The position numbers were made by a program, and so were the translations under genes. The notes beneath the pieces were generated by a model. That model did no database searches. It saw only the letters and a list, made by a program, of their open reading frames with translations, and was not told the DNA's origin. Positions 9,408 through 19,154 of a DNA stretch of 64,000 nt are shown one piece after another. Origin of the DNA: Aliikangiella coralliicola (lineage in GTDB: Bacteria; Pseudomonadota; Gammaproteobacteria; Enterobacterales; Kangiellaceae). The stretch is taken from contig NZ_ML660172.1 of NCBI RefSeq assembly GCF_007004725.1, positions 62,001 through 126,000 of the forward strand, in the 5' to 3' direction. Each line of letters opens with the position of its first letter. The stretch's first letter is position 1.

Positions 9408-10700
9408 ATGACAATTTCTCAGCAACAACTGCAATTTGATCGTAATCATATCTGGCATCCATACACTAACTTAAATAAACCGACGCCAGTCTTTGGCGTA
9501 GAGTCTGCACAGGGTGTTTATTTAACTTTGAGTAATGGGAAGAAAGTGATTGATGGTATGGCGTCCTGGTGGTCTGCGATTCATGGCTATAACCATCCTG
9601 AACTTAATCAGGCAATCCATGAGCAGATACAACAAATGTCTCACGTCATGTTTGGTGGATTAACCCACCAACCGGCTATCGAATTGTCACGTCAGTTAAT
9701 TGACCTGACTGCACCAGAATTAGATTGCGTATTTCTGGCCGATTCGGGTTCCGTTGCAGTTGAAGTTGGGCTAAAAATGGCTTTGCAATATTGGTATTCG
9801 CTAGGCCGGCAACAGAAGAGTAAATTTCTGACGATTCGCAACGGCTATCACGGTGACACCTTGGGAGCTATGTCTGTATGCGACCCTGAAACAGGTATGC
9901 ACTCGATGTTTAGTGAAACTTTACCACAACATTTATTCGTGCCATCTCCGAGTTGTGTCTCCGATGAGGACTGGAATGAATCGCATATTGCAGAGTTTCG
10001 GCAGATGTTGGAATCAAGAGCCGATGAAATAGCAGCAGTCATTCTAGAGCCAATTGTACAGGGGACTGGTGGAATGCGAATTTACTGTCCTGAGTTTTTA
10101 CGGCAGGTTAAAAGTCTTTGTGAACAACACGATGTTTTGCTCATTTTGGATGAAATAGCCACGGGGTTTGGTCGAACAGGAACAATGTTTGCCTATGAGC
10201 AAGCTCAAATTTGCCCAGATATTTTGTGTATTGGTAAAGCGATTACTGGCGGGTATCTCTCGTTGGCAGCGACCATTACAACTCGAAATGTTGCAGATGT
10301 AATTGGTTCTTATGGCGATGGTAACTTGATGCACGGACCGACATTTATGGCAAATCCGCTGGCATGTGCTGTCGCAAATAGGAATATTGAATTGTTGTTG
10401 GCTTCACCTTGGCAACAGAAAATCAAACAAATCGAGGCGCAGTTAATAGCTGAATTAGCTTCTTGCCGACAGTTAGAGTCAGTGGCCGATGTCAGAGTAA
10501 AAGGCGCTATTGGTGCCGTAGAATTAAAGTCGCCGGTTGATATGCATAAAGTTCAACCGCGTTTTGTTGAGCTTGGTGTCTGGATCCGGCCTTTTGGTAA
10601 GCTGCTTTATATCATGCCGCCCTATATTATCGAGCCTGATCAGCTTTCCTGTTTGACCAAGGCAATTGAGCAGGTTGCCAGGGAGCAAATCAAGCCGTAA
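9408..10700 (+). CDS. bioA: Adenosylmethionine-8-amino-7-oxononanoate aminotransferase (biotin synthesis)
   Basis: This cytosolic PLP enzyme converts 7-keto-8-aminopelargonate to 7,8-diaminopelargonate using S-adenosylmethionine as amino donor, the penultimate part of biotin synthesis. The 430-residue length is normal. Seen motifs are the N-terminal IWHPYT (15-20), the substrate-loop MASWW (51-55), DEIATGFGRTG with PLP-binding D248, and the Schiff-base lysine K277 in GKAITGG. No other bio genes are in the window; gammaproteobacteria often keep bioA apart from, or divergent to, bioBFCD. The start lacks an obvious Shine-Dalgarno, but the conserved sequence begins by residue 10, so this ATG is the natural choice. 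Confidence 0.95.
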   Translation: MTISQQQLQFDRNHIWHPYTNLNKPTPVFGVESAQGVYLTLSNGKKVIDGMASWWSAIHGYNHPELNQAIHEQIQQMSHVMFGGLTHQPAIELSRQLIDLTAPELDCVFLADSGSVAVEVGLKMALQYWYSLGRQQKSKFLTIRNGYHGDTLGAMSVCDPETGMHSMFSETLPQHLFVPSPSCVSDEDWNESHIAEFRQMLESRADEIAAVILEPIVQGTGGMRIYCPEFLRQVKSLCEQHDVLLILDEIATGFGRTGTMFAYEQAQICPDILCIGKAITGGYLSLAATITTRNVADVIGSYGDGNLMHGPTFMANPLACAVANRNIELLLASPWQQKIKQIEAQLIAELASCRQLESVADVRVKGAIGAVELKSPVDMHKVQPRFVELGVWIRPFGKLLYIMPPYIIEPDQLSCLTKAIEQVAREQIKP

Positions 10701-10737
10701 CCGACCGCGGCTATTTATCGCTGAGCCAGTAAAACCA

Positions 10738-10766
10738 TTGCAATTCAAGGCTAAGCCTCGTATAAT
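10738..10766 (+). promoter_or_regulatory. Sigma-70 promoter of the rpsF operon
   Basis: TTGCAA (10738-10743) and a perfect TATAAT (10761-10766) are separated by exactly 17 bp. The bases after the -10 box are very GC-rich (CGCGCGC), as in growth-rate and stringently controlled promoters. Transcription from here would give a leader of about 170 nt before rpsF. Many bacteria have an S6:S18-binding leader in this position; I could not confirm its fold by eye. Confidence 0.75.
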
Positions 10767-10942
10767 CGCGCGCTCTTGAATTACGCCTGAAGGTTTAGGC
10801 TTTGCTTAAATCTCTGGAGTATACTTTACAAACTGACCTAACTCCTTGTTATTAAAGATATTTGAAAGTTTGGATGGTTATTACAACTAAATTCAAATTT
10901 TGGTAAATGCTTTGGTGACTGGAAACCGTGAGGAGATCTTTA

Positions 10943-11371
10943 ATGCGACACTATGAAATCGTATTTCTGGTGCACCCTGATCAAAGCGACCAGGTTCCAG
11001 CAATGATCGAAAGATACAGCGCTGTTATCACTGACGCAGGTGGAACTATCCACCGTTTAGAAGATTGGGGACGCCGTCAATTGGCTTATGCCATCAATAA
11101 TGCTCATAAAGCACACTATGTGTTATTAAATGTAGAGTGTGAGTATTCTGCAATTGAAGAATTGGAAAACCTTTTCCGTTTCAACGATGCCGTATTACGC
11201 AATCTTGTAATTAAGATGAAGAAAGCAGTCTCTGAGCCTTCGCCACTAGCGAAAGCGAAAGAAGAAGCTGCTAAACGTTTTGATTCTTCTGATAAGCCAG
11301 CGGCTAAAGAGAAATCAGAATCTAGCGAAAAACCGGCTGAAGCCACTGCTGAATCAACTGAAGCAGAGTAA
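10943..11371 (+). CDS. rpsF: 30S ribosomal protein bS6
   Basis: bS6 binds with bS18 in the platform of the small ribosomal subunit. The protein begins [14 protein letters not shown] and keeps the family's core through about residue 100, followed by an acidic and lysine-rich tail (about 105-142). I start it at the ATG at 10943, six bases after an AGGAGA Shine-Dalgarno; an in-frame GTG at 10928 would place that ribosome binding site inside the gene. It heads rpsF-rpsR-rplI. The 14-bp gap to rpsR leaves no room for priB, which sits there in E. coli. Confidence 0.97.
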   Translation: MRHYEIVFLVHPDQSDQVPAMIERYSAVITDAGGTIHRLEDWGRRQLAYAINNAHKAHYVLLNVECEYSAIEELENLFRFNDAVLRNLVIKMKKAVSEPSPLAKAKEEAAKRFDSSDKPAAKEKSESSEKPAEATAESTEAE

Positions 11372-11385
11372 CGGAGGATTATCCC

Positions 11386-11613
11386 ATGTCTAGACATTTC
11401 AGACGTCGTAAGTACTGCCGATTCACTGCTGAAGGCATTACTGAGATCGATTACAAAGACTTAGCTACTTTAAAAAGCTATATCACTGAAACTGGTAAAA
11501 TTGTTCCAAGTCGTATCACAGGAACTCGCTCAAAGTATCAGCGCCAGCTTTCAACAGCGGTTAAACGTGCTCGTTTTCTGGCTTTATTGCCTTACTCAGA
11601 CGCGCATAAGTAA
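11386..11613 (+). CDS. rpsR: 30S ribosomal protein bS18
   Basis: A 75-residue basic protein that pairs with bS6 in the small subunit. The N-terminal run of Arg with Cys (FRRRKYCRF) and the sequence ending in LLPYSDAHK are typical of proteobacterial bS18. A GGAGG Shine-Dalgarno stands about 8 bp before the ATG. It is the second gene of the rpsF operon. Confidence 0.97.
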   Translation: MSRHFRRRKYCRFTAEGITEIDYKDLATLKSYITETGKIVPSRITGTRSKYQRQLSTAVKRARFLALLPYSDAHK

Positions 11614-11642
11614 GCAACGATTAACGAATAGGGGAAAGACTA

Positions 11643-12095
11643 ATGAAAGTCATTCTACTTGAAAAAATCCGCAATCTTGGCGAACTGGGTGATAGCGTTA
11701 CTGTAGCAAATGGTTATGGTCGTAATTATCTTCTGCCTCAAGGTAAAGCGGTTCCAGCAACTCAAGATAATGTCGAAAAGTTCGAAGCACGTCGTGCTGA
11801 ATTAGAGAAGAAAGCATCAGATGAGCTATCTGCAGCTGAATCACGTGCAGCGAAGTTTGCTGAATTAACTGTTACTATCGAAGCCTATGCAGGTGACGAA
11901 GGTAAGTTATTTGGTTCTGTCGGAACTCGTGATATCGCTGACGCAGCGTCTGCTGCCGGCGTGGCACTGGAAAAACATGAAGTACGTTTGCCTAACGGCG
12001 CGATTCGTGTAACTGGTGAGTACGACATCAATATTCATTTACACACCGATGTAGATGCAACATTGAAAGTTGTTATAGCAGCGCAAGCTGAATAA
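11643..12095 (+). CDS. rplI: 50S ribosomal protein bL9
   Basis: bL9 is a two-domain large-subunit protein that helps keep frame during translation. The N-domain motif GNLG-type turn followed by [16 protein letters not shown] (about 22-37) is diagnostic, followed by the long connecting helix and the C-terminal RNA-binding domain. At 150 residues it has the usual length. It lies 29 bp after rpsR, preceded by AGGGGAAAG, and is closed by a strong terminator. Confidence 0.97.
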   Translation: MKVILLEKIRNLGELGDSVTVANGYGRNYLLPQGKAVPATQDNVEKFEARRAELEKKASDELSAAESRAAKFAELTVTIEAYAGDEGKLFGSVGTRDIADAASAAGVALEKHEVRLPNGAIRVTGEYDINIHLHTDVDATLKVVIAAQAE

Positions 12096-12156
12096 TCAAA
12101 TCATCAAGATTTGAAGCATTTGCGTTGCGTTAATGTGGTGCAAATGACAGAATAAA

Positions 12157-12191
12157 ACACCTCGCACTGGCTAGTGTGAGGTGTTTTTTTT
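12157..12191 (+). terminator. Rho-independent terminator of the rpsF-rpsR-rplI operon
   Basis: A 12-bp stem, 12157-12168 with 12173-12184 and one mismatch, closes a GGCT tetraloop and is followed directly by eight T. It separates the ribosomal operon from dnaB. Confidence 0.9.
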
Positions 12192-12264
12192 CGGCTAGCA
12201 AAATTAACCGATTTCACGGTGCCTGCTATTTCAATCGAATTATACGAATTTTAGGTTTATTTGA

Positions 12265-13635
12265 ATGCTTGAAGACCCGCAAGTTAATAACATAAAAATG
12301 CCGCCCCATTCCCTGGAAGCCGAACAATCGGTTTTAGGGGGACTGTTATTAGATAATGAGTCTTGGGAAAAGGTTTCTGAGAAGTTGGTGCCGGAAGATT
12401 TTTATCGCAAAGAGCACCGATTAATTTTTAAAGCACAACGATATCTCGCTGAAAACGGGCGTCCAATGGATGTTGTGACACTTTATGAATTTTTAGAGCA
12501 AGAAGGAGAGGCTGATGATATCGGCGGCTTAGCCTACATTGCTGATCTGGCGAAAAACACGCCGAGTGCATCAAATATAGGCGCTTATGCCGATATTGTC
12601 AGAGAACGCGCGGTATTAAGAGAGATGATTTCTGTCTCTAATGAAATTGCAGACGCCGCCTATTTTCCAAAGGGACGTAATTCTGACCAATTGCTTGATA
12701 TGGCTGAAGCAAAAGTGTTCAAAATTGCTGAACAACGAGAAAACAATGATGGCGGATTACAGATTGCCTCGACATTTCTAGAAGAAACCTTAGATAAAAT
12801 TCAGTTTGCGGTGGACTCTAAAGGCGGCATAACCGGGCTTGATACCGGGTTTACGGATCTGAATAAGAAAACCAATGGGTTGCAAAACTCAGACCTGATC
12901 ATTGTCGCGGGACGACCGGCGATGGGAAAAACGACATTTGCGATGAATATCGCTGAAAATATATCCATTCATAGCGGTAAATCAGTTTTAGTGTTCAGTA
13001 TGGAGATGCCTGCAAATCAGCTGTTGATGCGTTCCTTTGCTTCTATCGGCGGAATCGATGCAACGCGATTGAGGACTGGTGCACTTGATGACCGCGATTG
13101 GGACAACCTGTCGGTGGCGACTAATATACTGAAAAACAGCTGTAAAATGTACATTGATGATTCTGCCGGATTGTCGCCGTCTGAAGTGAGATCTCGCTCA
13201 CGCCGGATAATGAGAGAACATGGCGATGTCGGGCTTGTGGTTATTGATTATCTTCAATTAATGAGTGTGCCTGGTTTATCTGATAATAGAACGCTGGAAA
13301 TCTCTGAAATTTCCCGCTCTTTAAAAGCTTTGGCGAAGGAAATGAACATTCCAGTAATCGCCTTGTCGCAGTTAAACCGATCATTAGAGCAACGAGCAGA
13401 CCGGCGACCGGTGATGTCCGACTTACGTGAATCGGGCGCGATCGAGCAAGACGCGGATATCATCATGTTCGTTTATCGTGATGAAGTTTATAATCCGGAA
13501 ACTGAAGATAAAGGCATTGGTGAAGTGATTATTGGTAAGCAACGTAATGGCCCTATTGGGAGTGTCAGACTTGCGTTTCAGGGGCATCATAACCGCTTTG
13601 CTAATCTTGCGGCGAACAATTTTGAAGAATATTAA
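12265..13635 (+). CDS. dnaB: Replicative DNA helicase DnaB
   Basis: The hexameric helicase that unwinds DNA at the replication fork. The 456-residue protein has the N-terminal primase-interaction domain (about 12-115) and the RecA-like C-terminal domain with Walker A GRPAMGKTT (216-224, K222), Walker B VVIDYLQLM (about 325-333) and the SQLNRSLEQR segment (368-377) with the arginine-rich element. No intein is present. It follows rplI as in E. coli, and alr comes next after 106 bp. Its upstream Shine-Dalgarno is weak. Confidence 0.97.
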   Translation: MLEDPQVNNIKMPPHSLEAEQSVLGGLLLDNESWEKVSEKLVPEDFYRKEHRLIFKAQRYLAENGRPMDVVTLYEFLEQEGEADDIGGLAYIADLAKNTPSASNIGAYADIVRERAVLREMISVSNEIADAAYFPKGRNSDQLLDMAEAKVFKIAEQRENNDGGLQIASTFLEETLDKIQFAVDSKGGITGLDTGFTDLNKKTNGLQNSDLIIVAGRPAMGKTTFAMNIAENISIHSGKSVLVFSMEMPANQLLMRSFASIGGIDATRLRTGALDDRDWDNLSVATNILKNSCKMYIDDSAGLSPSEVRSRSRRIMREHGDVGLVVIDYLQLMSVPGLSDNRTLEISEISRSLKALAKEMNIPVIALSQLNRSLEQRADRRPVMSDLRESGAIEQDADIIMFVYRDEVYNPETEDKGIGEVIIGKQRNGPIGSVRLAFQGHHNRFANLAANNFEEY

Positions 13636-13741
13636 GTTCCGAAGTCTTTGCACAATTGGAGCGGCTTTAGAGGTCTAGATATTGACCATTCGGTAAACTA
13701 ACTATTAACCAACAAATATCAAATTTTGAAAATCGAGTTTT

Positions 13742-14845
13742 ATGCGTTCCACAAAAGCGGTTATTAATCTTGCGGCAATTCAACATAATTTATCGGTAGT
13801 CAGGTTGCTCGCGCCAGGAACAGGCGTCATGGCCGTGGTCAAAGCTGATGCTTATGGACACGGAATTGTGCAGGTTGCAGAAGCATTAACAGACGTGGAA
13901 GCAATCGCTGTTGCCTGCCTGGATGAAGCGATCAAATTACGTGAAGCTCAGATTAAGAATCCAATCATTTTACTCGAAGGATTTTTCAGCCAGAACGAAC
14001 TTGAACTTTCACTCAAATACGATTTACAAACAGTTGTTCACCAACAATCCCAAATTGATTCGATTCTCGCGTTGAAACCTGAACAATATTCGCAAAAAAA
14101 ACTTAAGGTCTGGCTTAAGTTGGACTCTGGAATGAATCGTTTAGGGTTTACAGTCGACGATTATTCTGCGGCTTATTCCCAACTGTCCAACAGTGTGTTG
14201 ATCGATTCGATTAACTTAATGTCACATTTAGCTTGCGCTGACGATATTACCAATCCGATGAACCAGGCACAGATTGGTATTTTTAAAGAAGCCACTCAAT
14301 CTTATACAGGATTGCGCTCAATGGCCAATTCTGCGGGCGTTGTTGCATGGCCTGAAAGCCATTTTAACTGGATCAGGCCGGGAATTATTTTATATGGCTG
14401 CTCGCCAATGGTAGGTTATCAGGGGCAAACTCACGGGTTAAAACCGGCGATGACGTTACAGTCTCAACTATTTGCAATTCGAAATCTCTCTCCCGGTGAC
14501 AAGGTTGGTTACGGTAGCGCTTGGAGAGCGAAGGAAAAGACTCGGGTTGGTGTTATTGCGATTGGTTACGGAGACGGTTATCCACGACATGCAAGAGAAG
14601 GCACTCCGGTGCTGATTAATGGCAAAAAGTACCCATTGGTCGGTAAAGTTTCAATGGATATGCTTACTGTTGATCTGGGAAATGACGATCAATTGTCTAT
14701 CGGTGATAAGGCAATACTTTGGGGGAAAGGACTACCTGTCGAAACGATCGCCGATTGTTCTGACACTATTCCCTACACACTCTTGTGTGGAGTGACATCA
14801 AGAGTCAAGTTTGAGTGGGTAACTAAAAATCCAGACGAAGGTTAA
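13742..14845 (+). CDS. alr: Alanine racemase
   Basis: A PLP enzyme that makes D-alanine for peptidoglycan. K34 in VVKADAYGHG is the PLP lysine, and Y257 in GYGSAW is the catalytic tyrosine from the partner subunit. The C-terminal beta domain with MDML (305-308) and the overall length of 367 residues match the family. dnaB-alr adjacency is common in gammaproteobacteria. yjbQ follows after 8 bp and is probably co-transcribed. Confidence 0.96.
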   Translation: MRSTKAVINLAAIQHNLSVVRLLAPGTGVMAVVKADAYGHGIVQVAEALTDVEAIAVACLDEAIKLREAQIKNPIILLEGFFSQNELELSLKYDLQTVVHQQSQIDSILALKPEQYSQKKLKVWLKLDSGMNRLGFTVDDYSAAYSQLSNSVLIDSINLMSHLACADDITNPMNQAQIGIFKEATQSYTGLRSMANSAGVVAWPESHFNWIRPGIILYGCSPMVGYQGQTHGLKPAMTLQSQLFAIRNLSPGDKVGYGSAWRAKEKTRVGVIAIGYGDGYPRHAREGTPVLINGKKYPLVGKVSMDMLTVDLGNDDQLSIGDKAILWGKGLPVETIADCSDTIPYTLLCGVTSRVKFEWVTKNPDEG

Positions 14846-14853
14846 TTGATATT

Positions 14854-15258
14854 ATGATTAAACGAATAACTGTTAAAACCAGAGGGCAGGGGTTATACGA
14901 GTTCACGGATAAAGTGAGAAAGTGTTTATCTGAAGTTAATATTAACAGCGGTTTGTGTACTTTATTTGTTCGCCATACCTCTTGCAGCATGATAATCCAG
15001 GAAAATGCTGATTCAACGGCTAAAGATGATCTTGAAAATTGGCTTAATCGATTAGTTCCAGAAGGCGACAGCTTGTATACGCATACATTTGAGGGGCGTG
15101 ATGATATGCCGGCACATATTAAATCGGTCTTAACTGCTACTCATCTCGCAGTACCTTTCGATAATCAAGCGCTGTTGTTGGGAACCTGGCAAGGTGTTTA
15201 TCTCTGGGAGCATAGACATGCGCCGCATTCAAGAGAGATTGTGGTTCATTTTAGTTAA
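14854..15258 (+). CDS. yjbQ: YjbQ family protein (UPF0047)
   Basis: A 134-residue member of the widespread YjbQ/UPF0047 family. The conserved pieces are all here: RHTSCSMIIQENAD, GRDDMPAHIK and LGTWQGVYLWEHR. Family members have weak thiamine-phosphate synthase activity in vitro and bind metal through conserved His residues, but the physiological role is not settled. It lies 8 bp after alr and is likely in its operon. The following 270 bp hold only the promoter region of the chemoreceptor; I saw no terminator. Confidence 0.9.
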   Translation: MIKRITVKTRGQGLYEFTDKVRKCLSEVNINSGLCTLFVRHTSCSMIIQENADSTAKDDLENWLNRLVPEGDSLYTHTFEGRDDMPAHIKSVLTATHLAVPFDNQALLLGTWQGVYLWEHRHAPHSREIVVHFS

Positions 15259-15531
15259 AGTACGATGAAGAGATTGGTCAGTTTAAAAACGATTGAGAAT
15301 TAATTAGCCATTTAACATTTTGACAGATATACCTGTTAATATAAGTTTCTCAATTTTTTTTTGTAATTACAGACAAAAACTAAAGAATTCAATCGATTAG
15401 CGAGAATAAATTAGGCAAAGTGAGATTTTTTTGTCTATGATTAGTGAGAGTGTGACGATCGTATTTCGGTATATTTTTGAAGCGATCGTTTTTGCGGTCA
15501 TTAAATTAAGAATCATAACTAGAGGCATACA

Positions 15532-17535
15532 ATGAATTTAACTGTTACTGCAAGAATCGCTGGCGGCTCAGGTTTGGTTATTGTGCTTTTAATTGCACTG
15601 ACGTTTACCGGACTGAGTGGGGTTAGCAGTATAGACGAAGGGCTTACTGCCGTAACAGATAAATCGACCCCGATGTTGATCGCCGGTAGTGAAAATGTCT
15701 CGTCATTGCTAAAAGCAACAGTTGAAGTTAATCGTTTTCATCAGTCGAGAGTCACTTCAGAGCTAACTGATTTCGAAGCCAACTACCAAAGCTTGATGAA
15801 AAGCAACAAGTCTTCTGGTCAATCGTTAGCTTTAGCCGCACAACAATACCCTGAAGTGTTGTCTTCGCTGGATGAAAGTAAGAAAGCCATTGCCCAGTTT
15901 TCGGAGCTTGTACCACAAGTTTTTGAGAAACACCGTAGAGATTTATCTTTAGGTGACAACGTGAGCGGTATGCGTGGTGAGTTCGAAGATGTTGCAGATG
16001 AGCTTGATTCTCTACTCTATGACTTTTCTGAAGATTTAGGCAGCGGAGACACTGCTTCTGTTTTGCAAAGTATGTCAAACATGGTGCGCGAAGCAACGGT
16101 AACAGTAACAGATGTTCTCGTTAGCACTGACCCAACGGTTGTTGACTCCGCAATTCGAGACATTACTGCGCTGGTTAAAGATTTTGACGGTAAGTTTTCG
16201 CAAGTAAAGGGAAATTCCCAAGCCACTAACAACGATTATTATGCAGATACAGAAGCAGCAATAAACAAGTTCAGAAAACTTACCAATGATAGTGGGAATA
16301 TCCTTGAAACCTATGCGCTTCAATTAGATATTCGAGCCCAGGCTAAACAGCAACTGGTTGAGTCCGACGTTTCTGCCACCGATGCTCAAGCGCACTTGAA
16401 TAATGTATTTTCTAAAGTGAAAGGACTTACCCAATCGATTAAAGAAGATGCTGGCGATAAGGTGAGTTCGAGTCGAACACTGCTGATCAGTTTTGCTGTT
16501 ATCGCTATTTTAGTTGCGGCTGGTGTTAACTATTGGGTATTACAAAGTGTAACTAGCCCGTTGAATGAAGTCTTGAGAGTCATCACCAAACTTTCGAAAG
16601 GCGATCTGACCGAGAAAGTAGAAGTGCATAGTGAAGATGAACTCGGTAAGTTATCTAACGGATTTAATGATCTGATAGATGCTCTGCGGAGTATGCTCAA
16701 AGAAATTGGTTCCAGTTCTGAACAGCTTTCTGCATCGGCTGAACAAACCGCTGCCATTTCAAGTCAAAGTAGCCAGAATATCAACTATCAAAAAGAACAG
16801 ACTGATATGATCGCAACGGCGATGACAGAAATGACGGCGACAGTTGATGAGGTGGCAAATAGTGCAAACAACACGCTACTTGAAGTTCAAAAAGCCAACA
16901 AAGAAACTGTCGACGGGCAATCGGTGGTACAAGATAGTATTAGCACGATCAACAAACTAGCGAGTGAAATTGAAAGTGCGGCAGTGGTTATCGATAAACT
17001 CGATCAATATAGTACCAATATCGGTGCGGTGTTAGATGTTATCAGAGGGATAGCAGATCAAACTAACTTACTCGCGTTGAACGCGGCTATCGAAGCGGCG
17101 AGAGCGGGGGAACAGGGAAGAGGCTTCGCTGTTGTGGCCGATGAGGTGAGAACCCTGGCTAGCAAAACCCAGGAATCTACTTCAGAAATTCAAGAAATGA
17201 TCGAAAGACTGCAAACAGGAACCAGAGAAGCAGTTACAGTAATGGAGTCGAGTCGTTCAGAAGCTCAAAATAGTGTTGAACAAACGGCGACAGCTGGAGA
17301 AACTTTAGGAAAAATCACTCAGGCGGTTAGCGTTATTAATGATATGAGTACGCATATTGCAAGCGCCGCGGAAGAGCAAAGCTCTGTATCTCAAGAAATG
17401 CATCAAAATGTTTCTTCCATTTCGGAAATGGCTGACAGCACGGCACAGGGAGCAAGTGAAAATCTGGAAGCGAGTCAGGAGTTAGCGAGACTTGCAGAGC
17501 ATATGCAAAAGCTTGTTAGTCGCTTCAAGTATTAG
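15532..17535 (+). CDS. Methyl-accepting chemotaxis protein
   Basis: A 667-residue transmembrane chemoreceptor. The first membrane helix (about 10-30) and the second (about 315-335) bracket a large periplasmic, helix-rich sensor of about 280 residues. This is longer than a standard four-helix bundle and could be a helical bimodular domain. A HAMP domain (about 336-388) leads to the signalling domain, whose hairpin tip is unmistakable at about 505-545 ([19 protein letters not shown]). Methylation helices flank the tip. It presumably signals through CheW/CheA encoded elsewhere; the ligand is unknown. No C-terminal CheR-binding pentapeptide is visible. An AGAGG sequence precedes the ATG. Confidence 0.95.
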   Translation: MNLTVTARIAGGSGLVIVLLIALTFTGLSGVSSIDEGLTAVTDKSTPMLIAGSENVSSLLKATVEVNRFHQSRVTSELTDFEANYQSLMKSNKSSGQSLALAAQQYPEVLSSLDESKKAIAQFSELVPQVFEKHRRDLSLGDNVSGMRGEFEDVADELDSLLYDFSEDLGSGDTASVLQSMSNMVREATVTVTDVLVSTDPTVVDSAIRDITALVKDFDGKFSQVKGNSQATNNDYYADTEAAINKFRKLTNDSGNILETYALQLDIRAQAKQQLVESDVSATDAQAHLNNVFSKVKGLTQSIKEDAGDKVSSSRTLLISFAVIAILVAAGVNYWVLQSVTSPLNEVLRVITKLSKGDLTEKVEVHSEDELGKLSNGFNDLIDALRSMLKEIGSSSEQLSASAEQTAAISSQSSQNINYQKEQTDMIATAMTEMTATVDEVANSANNTLLEVQKANKETVDGQSVVQDSISTINKLASEIESAAVVIDKLDQYSTNIGAVLDVIRGIADQTNLLALNAAIEAARAGEQGRGFAVVADEVRTLASKTQESTSEIQEMIERLQTGTREAVTVMESSRSEAQNSVEQTATAGETLGKITQAVSVINDMSTHIASAAEEQSSVSQEMHQNVSSISEMADSTAQGASENLEASQELARLAEHMQKLVSRFKY

Positions 17536-17582
17536 CATCTTAAATGAAAATACTGATCGACATTTTTAAGATTGATCAATAT

Positions 17583-17614
17583 AAAAAGCTCTCAAAAGTC
17601 GAGAGCTTTTTTTT
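17583..17614 (+). terminator. Terminator of the chemoreceptor gene
   Basis: AAGCTCTC and GAGAGCTT pair around the loop AAAAGTC and the stem is followed by a run of T, 48 bp after the stop codon. Confidence 0.88.
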
Positions 17615-17710
17615 GAATATCAAAAACACTATTTGAGAAAATATAAACTCAATCTTAAACATTTAAATTGAAGTAGCATCAGCATTTCCCCATAAGACCA
17701 TAGTCCTCAC

Positions 17711-18308
17711 CTGTCATTTCGACCGAAGTGTAGAGATCCCCTAAAGATTGCACAATACTAAAAATTTAAAGTTAACCCATTTTAAAATCGCCGTACTTAG
17801 TTGCGAGATGGTGAAAGCCACTAGTTGTTCAATGTCTGCAGGAGATCTCTCCACGTTGGTCGAGATGACAGTTAGGTTGAGACGTTTAAATTTAGGTGGT
17901 ATTTGCATATCCTCACAAGGCGATACATCTGTCATCTCGACCGAAGTGGAAAGTGCCCCTAAAGATTGCGTAATGCTAAAAATCTAAAGTTAACCCATTT
18001 TTAAAAACACCATACTTAGTTACGAAATAATGAGAGCCGCTAGTTGTTCAATGTCTGCAGGAGAACTCTCCACGTTGGTCGAGATAACAGTTAGGTTGAG
18101 ACGTTTAAATTTAGGTGGTATTTGCATATTCTCACAAGGCGATACGCCTGTCATCTCGACCGAAGTGGAGAGATCCCCTAAAGATTGCACAATGCTAAAA
18201 ATTTAAAGTTAACCCATTTTTAAATCGCCGTACTTAGTCGCGAGATGGTGAAAGTTGGTAGTTGTTCAATGTCTGTAGGAGAGCTCTCCGAGTTGGTCGA
18301 GGTGACAA
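17711..18308. repeat. Tandem array of three ~161-bp repeats with terminal inverted repeats
   Basis: Three near-identical units lie at 17711-17871, 17929-18090 and 18148-18308, with period about 219 bp and two conserved 57-bp linkers (17872-17928, 18091-18147). Each unit starts CTGTCATCTCGACCGAAGTG or a close variant, and ends with the inverted complement GGTCGAGATGACAG, so the ends form an inverted repeat of about 30 bp (unit 3's left end against unit 1's right end differ at only three of 31 positions). The interiors differ by scattered substitutions. No real gene lies inside. This resembles a non-autonomous MITE-like or REP-like intergenic element that has been duplicated in tandem. Each unit could fold as one long hairpin if transcribed. 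Confidence 0.85.
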
Positions 18309-18343
18309 TTAGCTTAAGACGAGATGTCTGTTAGGTTAGGGGG

Positions 18344-18373
18344 CTTCATCTCAATTGAAGTTGGAAGAGTTTC
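18344..18373. repeat. Degenerate fourth copy of the repeat's left end
   Basis: The sequence TCATCTCAATTGAAGTTGGAA lines up with the unit start TCATCTCGACCGAAGTGGAG with a few changes, and no matching body follows. It looks like a decayed remnant beside the array. Confidence 0.45.
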
Positions 18374-18410
18374 CAAAAAATATAGTTGAAATTAAAAAAT
18401 GGGATAAACA

Positions 18411-18434
18411 AAAAAGGGTAGCTGAGAGCTACCC
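18411..18434 (-). terminator. Terminator of the first small secreted-protein gene
   Basis: On the minus strand GGGTAGCT and AGCTACCC (8-bp perfect stem, 3-nt loop) are followed by five T. It lies 27 bp past the stop codon at 18461. Confidence 0.85.
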
Positions 18435-18460
18435 TTTCAAAACTTACAACACTTAATCAA

Positions 18461-18871
18461 TTAGATTTTAGAGTTGTACATATCCACAAAAGCTTGTTTA
18501 CTGGCGTCGCCATTGGACACTAGTTTTTCAGCAAATTGGATAATTGTGATTCCGTCATCTTCTGGCTTGGTCAACAGCTTTTTATTGATCTTCGCCGTAA
18601 TATATTTTGCAGCGTTCATAGAACCAGCGTTAGTAGCAACTCGTAAAAGGCTACCTTCCGCTCCACAACGAATACCGCTATAAACCGCTTTCAAACGAAT
18701 TCGCGCAGTGTCCAGCTTTTTACGCATAGTTCTTCTATCGTCTGACTTAGCTGATTCACAAAGACTAACAGCAAGACGATCAAGGCTATCTGCTTTAGTA
18801 TCTGATACAGAAAGTCCTAATGTAGCAGCAACGACAATAGCAGAAAAACTAATCTTTTTAACAATATTCAT
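18461..18871 (-). CDS. Small secreted protein, DUF3718-like (paralogue A)
   Basis: A 136-residue protein with a signal peptide (about 1-27, ending ADTKADS-like) and a mature domain with two conserved Cys: one in LCESAKSDD and one in GIRCGAEGSLLRVA. The pattern CE..KSDDR..MRKKL...R.RL...Y.GI.C matches what I recall of DUF3718, a periplasmic family of unknown function found in Shewanella and relatives. The two cysteines may form a disulfide. A closely similar protein is encoded at 19155-19583, also on the minus strand, with its own terminator, so this is a gene duplication rather than an operon. No function is claimed. Confidence 0.8.
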   Translation of the reverse strand: MNIVKKISFSAIVVAATLGLSVSDTKADSLDRLAVSLCESAKSDDRRTMRKKLDTARIRLKAVYSGIRCGAEGSLLRVATNAGSMNAAKYITAKINKKLLTKPEDDGITIIQFAEKLVSNGDASKQAFVDMYNSKI

Positions 18872-19080
18872 TCAGTAGTACTCCAGTAAAAAAGAACCCA
18901 AGAGTTACCTTCTCGGGTGTTAATAAATTCGTTTGTGTAAAACCGCGAATCAATCCAGACTTTGATTGAAGCCAATATTTAATACGCGGTATTTTTCGGC
19001 TGGTTATCAAAAAACTTTAGAAGAAATTTAAAATTTTTTTATTAACCGTAAAACAAAAAGTTAACTCTTGTTCGTTGCAA

Positions 19081-19104
19081 AAAAACGAGCGGCCGCAGCC
19101 GCTC
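19081..19104 (-). terminator. Terminator of the second small secreted-protein gene
   Basis: GAGCGGC and GCCGCTC form a 7-bp GC-only-rich stem with a 4-nt loop (19087-19104), followed on the minus strand by a short spacer base and a T-run (A-run at 19081-19085). It separates the two paralogues. Confidence 0.85.
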
Positions 19105-19154
19105 CTTTGCTTCGAGAGGAGCTAACTCTTCGACAACAACTTGTCAAACAGGAA

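Noticed and set aside
17741-17987. Two short open frames inside the repeat array
   Set aside because: They lie within one repeat unit on opposite strands, have no ribosome binding site and are broken in the other copies.
17711-18308. CRISPR array
   Set aside because: The repeated unit is 161 bp with conserved linkers, not short repeats with unique spacers, and no cas genes are present.
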